Source: CAZAKO01 sp964546145 (GTDB taxonomy: Bacteria > Fidelibacterota > UBA2242). Taken from it: a stretch of 9,418 bases of DNA. The stretch spans positions 1-9,418 of the forward strand of contig CAZJIU010000083.1 of assembly GCA_964546145.1 (NCBI GenBank). Direction: 5' to 3'. Of this stretch, positions 6,718 to 9,418 are shown piece by piece. A program made the translations under genes and the position numbers. The notes below the pieces were generated by a model. That model worked only from the letters and a program-made list of their open reading frames with translations. It was not told the DNA's origin and did no database searches. Position 1 is the first letter of the stretch, and every line of letters begins with the position of its first letter.

Positions 6718-7227
6718 GTCATTATCAAGCCCTTTTTATAGGTAGTAAATTTCAATTTCGCTGTGGAAATCCAAAGTGGATCCGATTTCGATCCAGTTTT
6801 TCAGTTGGTTTGATTGAATAAAGCCAATAGCTACAATAATTAATGCTTAGTCAGTTCTAATTATTGACTTTTGTAGAAATATAACTTATAATTCACCTAA
6901 GTAATATTCAGAGGGATATAATGAATTAGTCCTTCTCTTTTATCAGCAACTCTTTGAAAGGGAGGGATTTTGGCGTTTTTTAAGCGAGGTTTCGAGAGTT
7001 TATTTATAGTAATAATGATTTGATTCCGGGATTCCATATCAGGTTGAATTCGGGATATTTTCCTGAAGCGGAGCCTGAGATATTTTTTACTCCATCAGTG
7101 ACTGTAGCTGACGGGGCGGAGCATTTGTGAGGGATAATGGAAAAATGTTGAATGATAAATTTTGAATGTCAAATAGTGAGAATGATTACCCATATTCAAA
7201 TTTTATAAGCAAGTGAACAATCTTTTT
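6718..7227. other. AT-rich non-coding stretch
   Basis: No gene is supported on either strand. The composition is visibly richer in A and T than the folB operon or the integrase gene. Minor structure includes TGGATC/GATCCA arms (6777-6782, 6790-6795) and isolated GTTGAAT words matching the degenerate GTTRRRY motif (7043-7049, 7147-7153). These lack partner boxes, so no recombination site is called. Confidence 0.5.
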
Positions 7228-7437
7228 AAATGATTTTTATATTTTGTCAGGTCGTTTGATAGAGTTTACCAATGACTTGGCAATGTTTCCAAATGACTTG
7301 ATAAAGTTTGCAAACGAGTTAACAATTTATCCAAATGACCTGGAAACTTATCCAAATGGTTTGAACAAGTGGGAAAATGACTTGAACGTTTACTCAAATG
7401 ATTTGAATGTTTATATAAATGACTTGAAAAATTAATT
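7228..7437. repeat. 21-base tandem repeat array, about ten units
   Basis: Ten consecutive 21-base units start at 7228, 7249, 7270, 7291, 7312, 7333, 7354, 7375, 7396 and 7417. The approximate consensus is AAATGACTTGAAAATTTATCC. The best units are 7270-7353 and 7375-7437; the first two are the most diverged. There is no change of period, so the array has suffered no indels. It ends 80 bases before the integrase ATG. The period equals seven codons and about two helical turns. Confidence 0.88.
7244..7435 (+). CDS. Possible heptapeptide-repeat ORF
   Basis: One frame through the 21-base array stays open and would give 63 residues made of a seven-residue repeat around N-D-L (TNDLAMF, PNDLIKF, ANELTIY, PNDLETY and so on) to a TAA. 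Differences between units at the NDL core are mostly synonymous (AAT/AAC, GAC/GAT, TTG/CTG/TTA), with D-to-E and D-to-G once each. That pattern favours past or present coding. Against it, the only start is a TTG with no ribosome binding site, although the frame stays open upstream to 7217. A non-coding role of the DNA repeats is equally possible. Confidence 0.3.
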   Translation: MSGRLIEFTNDLAMFPNDLIKFANELTIYPNDLETYPNGLNKWENDLNVYSNDLNVYINDLKN

Positions 7438-7506
7438 GAATGATCAAAACCAGGGATGAATTTATTTATGGCACATAACCAAATTTCTGTAATTGACCGG
7501 ACGATT

Positions 7507-7512
7507 TATAAT
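7507..7512 (+). promoter_or_regulatory. Perfect -10 box TATAAT before the integrase gene
   Basis: TATAAT lies six bases before the first ATG (7518). A transcript from it would start near 7519, which favours translation from the in-frame ATG at 7545. The -35 position at 17 bases reads TTTCTG, a poor match, so an activator may be needed or the box may be fortuitous. Confidence 0.35.
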
Positions 7513-7517
7513 ATTGA

Positions 7518-8522
7518 ATGATACAGGTGATTCCGGGGTTGAAAATGGAAAATGATAGTAACGGTAAGCCCAAATTACTGGATCAGCTGCGGGAAGCGAT
7601 CCGGGTAAAGCATTACAGCATTCGAACCGAGCGGAATTATATTTACTGGGTCGGGAAATTTATTGAATTCCACAAAAACCAGGATCCTGCTGGGCTGGAC
7701 GAACTGGCAATCCGCCGCTTTCTAAATCATCTGGCGGTCAATGTGAACGTTGCCGCTTCGACCCAGAATCAGGCGCTCTGTGCCATTGTCTTTCTGTACA
7801 AGCAGGTATTGAATATCGAGATCGGTGAGTTCGGGCAAATTGTATGGGCCAAGCGACCGAAGCGTTTGCCAGTGGTTTTTTGTAAAATGGAAGTTAGCCG
7901 GGTTCTGGGGGAATTGTCCGGCGTTTACAAAATCATGGCAACGCTGCTTTACGGTTCCGGGCTGCGGTTAATGGAATGCCTGCGACTGCGGGTGCAGGAT
8001 ATTGATTTCCACTACCAGCAGGTGATCGTGCGCAGCGGCAAAGGGGATAAGGATCGGACCAGCGTATTACCCGAATCCATTATAGAACCTTTAAAAAAAC
8101 ACATCGCGGATGTTATTAAGCTCCATGAAAAAGATATTAAAAATGGCATTGTTTCGGTCTACCTGCCTTATGCGCTGGAGAGAAAATACCCAAATGCCAA
8201 CAAGGAGATTGGCTGGCGTTATCTCTTCCCCGCCGCGGAGCTTTCGGAAGATCCCCGCTCCAAAATCGTTCGGCGACATCATATTGATGCAAACGTTTTA
8301 CAGCGAGCCGTTAAAATCGCGATACAAAAGGCCGGAATCCGAAAGCATGCCAGCTGTCATACATTCCGGCACAGTTTTGCAACTCACCTTCTGGAAGATG
8401 GGGTTGACATTCGGACGGTTCAGGAACTCCTGGGGCATCGCTCGGTGGAGACAACGATGGTTTATACTCATGTATTGAAGAAGGGAAAATACGGGATTAA
8501 GAGTCCGGCGGATAATCTTTAG
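7518..8522 (+). CDS. intI: Integron integrase (IntI-type tyrosine recombinase)
   Basis: This enzyme joins cassettes by recombining attC with attI sites. The 334 residues contain an N-terminal SAM-like DNA-binding domain (about 20-110, KHYSIRTERNYIYWV) and a catalytic domain. The catalytic residues are all present: R150 (YGSGLRLME), K175 (GKGDKDR), H281 and R284 (CHTFRHSFATH), H307 (LLGHRSV) and nucleophile Y316 (VYTH). Between K175 and H281 lies the segment that separates IntI from XerC/D: YALERKYPNANKEIGWRYLFP, then DPRSKIVRRHH (about 218-255). The tail GIKSPADNL also matches IntI. Length is normal and there is no frameshift. The start may be 7518 or the ATG at 7545, where GGGG (7535-7538) gives a weak ribosome site. 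The gene is visibly more GC-rich than its flanks. It shares a transcript with the next gene. Confidence 0.95.
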   Translation: MIQVIPGLKMENDSNGKPKLLDQLREAIRVKHYSIRTERNYIYWVGKFIEFHKNQDPAGLDELAIRRFLNHLAVNVNVAASTQNQALCAIVFLYKQVLNIEIGEFGQIVWAKRPKRLPVVFCKMEVSRVLGELSGVYKIMATLLYGSGLRLMECLRLRVQDIDFHYQQVIVRSGKGDKDRTSVLPESIIEPLKKHIADVIKLHEKDIKNGIVSVYLPYALERKYPNANKEIGWRYLFPAAELSEDPRSKIVRRHHIDANVLQRAVKIAIQKAGIRKHASCHTFRHSFATHLLEDGVDIRTVQELLGHRSVETTMVYTHVLKKGKYGIKSPADNL

Positions 8523-8528
8523 GACAGA

Positions 8529-8867
8529 ATGCTTAATCGAAAACTTAGACCAGGTCAAAAGGGGACCAAGAAACTGATTGAGAGGTATGGAGACAGACTA
8601 TTGAATGTTAGGTATATTTACGATTCGAAGAAGCAGGTCATGATGAAAACAGCTGAAATATTGATCGAGGAAAAGCCCTGGCATAAGAAAAACAGTAAAA
8701 TCTCTTATAATAAAATAGTGCATTTAAAAATTGATTATGGTGAAGTCAAACTGGGGCGTCTGGTAAAAGCCGCTGGCGGCCGGTGGAATAAAGAGGGTGG
8801 ATATTGGGAGTTACCATATCGCGAGGTCGTTTCGCTGGGACTTGACAATCGGATAATTAATACTTAA
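8529..8867 (+). CDS. Small conserved protein coupled to the integrase, C-terminal KAAGGRW module
   Basis: The protein has 112 residues. The N-terminal half (3-53: NRKLRPGQKGTKKLIERYGD, LLNVRYIYD, TAEILIEEKPW) is basic. The C-terminal part (about 64-110) reads VHLKIDYGEVKLGRLVKAAGGRWNKEGGYWELPY. The KAAGGRW...YW.LPY pattern resembles DUF5710-type modules. I recall similar small proteins beside mobile-element genes in Proteobacteria, where they are unannotated. AGGA (8521-8524) overlaps the intI stop codon and lies four bases before the ATG, so the two are co-translated. Basic charge and context suggest a DNA-related helper of the integrase, but this is inference and the function is unknown. 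Confidence 0.82.
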   Translation: MLNRKLRPGQKGTKKLIERYGDRLLNVRYIYDSKKQVMMKTAEILIEEKPWHKKNSKISYNKIVHLKIDYGEVKLGRLVKAAGGRWNKEGGYWELPYREVVSLGLDNRIINT

Positions 8868-8920
8868 AATATAGCAAAATGAAAATTAAAAGGCGCAATA
8901 GTTTTAAAAGTTTGTCTATA

Positions 8921-9001
8921 GAGAAACTTTTAGGTTTCTTTATTAAGAAACCTGCTAAAAAAGTTTCTTCATTAAGAAACAAGTTTCTTAATAGAGAAAC
9001 C
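8921..9001. repeat. Seven alternating GTTTCTT/AAGAAAC heptamers (three adjacent hairpins)
   Basis: Copies occur at 8921-8927 (-, GAGAAAC), 8933-8940 (+), 8945-8952 (-), 8963-8969 (+), 8974-8980 (-), 8983-8989 (+) and 8994-9001 (-, GAGAAACC). Orientation alternates strictly. Three pairs form hairpins with 4-6-base loops: 8933-8952 (8-bp stem), 8963-8980 (7 bp) and 8983-9001 (6 bp). The block lies between the integrase cluster and the next gene. It may be a protein-binding array or a folded single-strand site. Confidence 0.85.
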
Positions 9002-9011
9002 TGTTTTAAAG

Positions 9012-9042
9012 GTTAGCATGCTAGTTAAACATATGTTAGCGT
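9012..9042 (+). other. Candidate integron attI core
   Basis: TTAAACATATGTTAGCG (9025-9041) resembles the class 1 attI core TAAAACAAAGTTAGGC: an AAAC box facing a GTTAG box, with crossover expected after the G of GTTAG (9035). The right box departs from GTTRRRY at its last two bases, and the spacer is four bases rather than three. GTTAAAC (9024-9030) fully matches GTTRRRY. Two 10-bp palindromes overlap the site, TAGCATGCTA (9014-9023) and AACATATGTT (9028-9037). Confidence 0.35.
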
Positions 9043-9062
9043 TTATAATTTAAAGGTGATAT

Positions 9063-9418
9063 ATGTATAAGAAAATTATGATTCAAAGTGTATTGAATTG
9101 TTTCCTTTTATTTTTATTCTTTTCATGTGAAAAAAACTCTATAAAAAGTACCTTAACCGTTCCCGAAATTTTGACTTCCGAACCTACTGCAATAACGCAG
9201 ATATCTGCCCAAGGTGGAGGTATTATCACATCCGATGGTGGAGCGTTTGTAACTGATCGCGGCGTATGCTGGAGTACAACGCCAGAACCTACGATTGCAA
9301 ACGATAAGACTAATGATGGTGCTGGAGCAGGCAGCTTTACGAGCAATATTAATGGTTTAACAGCCGGAACTCTTTATTATATCAGAGCCTATGCTATTAA
9401 TAGCATAGGTACAGGTTA
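9063..9418 (+). CDS. Outer-membrane-type lipoprotein with GVCWST repeat domain, 3' end outside the window
   Basis: 118 codons are open to the window edge. The signal peptide (KK, then hydrophobic LNCFLLFLFF) ends in FSC with the lipid cysteine at residue 22 (FFSCEKN). The mature part begins a beta-rich module, VPEILTSEPTAITQISAQGGG, ITSDGGAFVTDRGVCWSTTPEPT, SFTSNINGLTAGTLYYIRAYAINSIGTG. This is the fibronectin-III-like repeat found in many copies in secreted proteins of Bacteroidota and relatives (general knowledge), so more copies probably follow. AAAGGTGAT lies just before the ATG. It starts 27 bases after the putative attI crossover and could be the first cassette gene. A TATAAT (9044-9049) lies upstream without a good -35. 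Confidence 0.85.
   Translation, partial: MYKKIMIQSVLNCFLLFLFFSCEKNSIKSTLTVPEILTSEPTAITQISAQGGGIITSDGGAFVTDRGVCWSTTPEPTIANDKTNDGAGAGSFTSNINGLTAGTLYYIRAYAINSIGTG

Noticed and set aside
7043..7153. GTTGAAT words upstream of intI as attI or attC boxes
   Set aside because: GTTRRRY is too degenerate to mean anything alone, and no facing AAC box or hairpin partner is nearby.
7228..7437. The 21-base repeats as a CRISPR array
   Set aside because: The units are contiguous with no unique spacers, and no cas gene is present.
8879..9016. 45-codon basic ORF (MKIKRRNSF...) across the heptamer hairpins
   Set aside because: No ribosome binding site, and its sequence is dictated by the palindromic repeats; probably a by-product of the DNA structure.
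8868..9042. The heptamer region as a complete attC site
   Set aside because: No RYYYAAC box complementary to the GTTAGCG end is found at the left, and the heptamers do not match integrase core boxes.
9083..9346. 87-codon leftward frame opposite the lipoprotein gene
   Set aside because: It is the antisense shadow of a frame with a signal peptide, lipobox, ribosome site and recognised repeat domain.

Overview
The window looks like a chromosomal segment from an uncultured bacterium of the Fibrobacterota-Chlorobiota-Bacteroidota neighbourhood (Calditrichota, KSB1 or Ignavibacteria-like). This placement is an inference. It rests on the folB-folK-deoxynucleoside kinase block, short lipoprotein signal sequences, a TPR plus DUF2271-like exported protein, and a secreted repeat domain (GVCWST-type) common in that group. 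Good Shine-Dalgarno sequences and TTGACA-type promoters argue against typical Bacteroidota. A run of exactly 100 N (6229-6328) marks a scaffold join, so the sequence is probably a draft or metagenome assembly.

Region 1 (1-4069) is ordinary, gene-dense chromosome. A tandem pair of Hsp20 small heat-shock proteins is read leftwards and ends in a clear intrinsic terminator. Diverging from it is a tightly packed rightward operon. It holds folB and folK (folate biosynthesis), a deoxynucleoside kinase, a tiny one-helix membrane protein, a conserved hypothetical lipoprotein and a small multi-helix membrane protein. The genes overlap or lie 2-25 bases apart. The hsp20-folB intergenic region carries a TTGACA-N17-TAAATT promoter and two clean inverted repeats.

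Region 2 (4070-6679) has an intergenic stretch with a compound palindrome of about 88 bases. Two leftward genes follow: an exported TPR protein ending in a DUF2271-like domain, and a degenerate GIY-YIG family protein cut off by the N gap. Read through the Ns they look like one 708-codon frame, but they are two genes. The TPR gene has its own ribosome binding site and signal peptide.

Region 3 (6680-9418) is the most interesting part. An AT-rich non-coding stretch leads into an array of about ten 21-base tandem repeats. Next comes a full-length integron integrase (IntI-type tyrosine recombinase) with all catalytic residues and the IntI-specific extra segment. Closely coupled behind it is a small gene with a 'KAAGGRW' C-terminal module. 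Then follows a structured spacer: seven copies of GTTTCTT/AAGAAAC in alternating orientation, then an element resembling an integron attI core. After that an outer-membrane-type lipoprotein gene begins and runs off the window. The simplest reading is the platform end of a chromosomal integron with the integrase pointing towards its cassettes, which is the less common orientation. No complete attC site is visible here, so the cassette array itself remains unproven.
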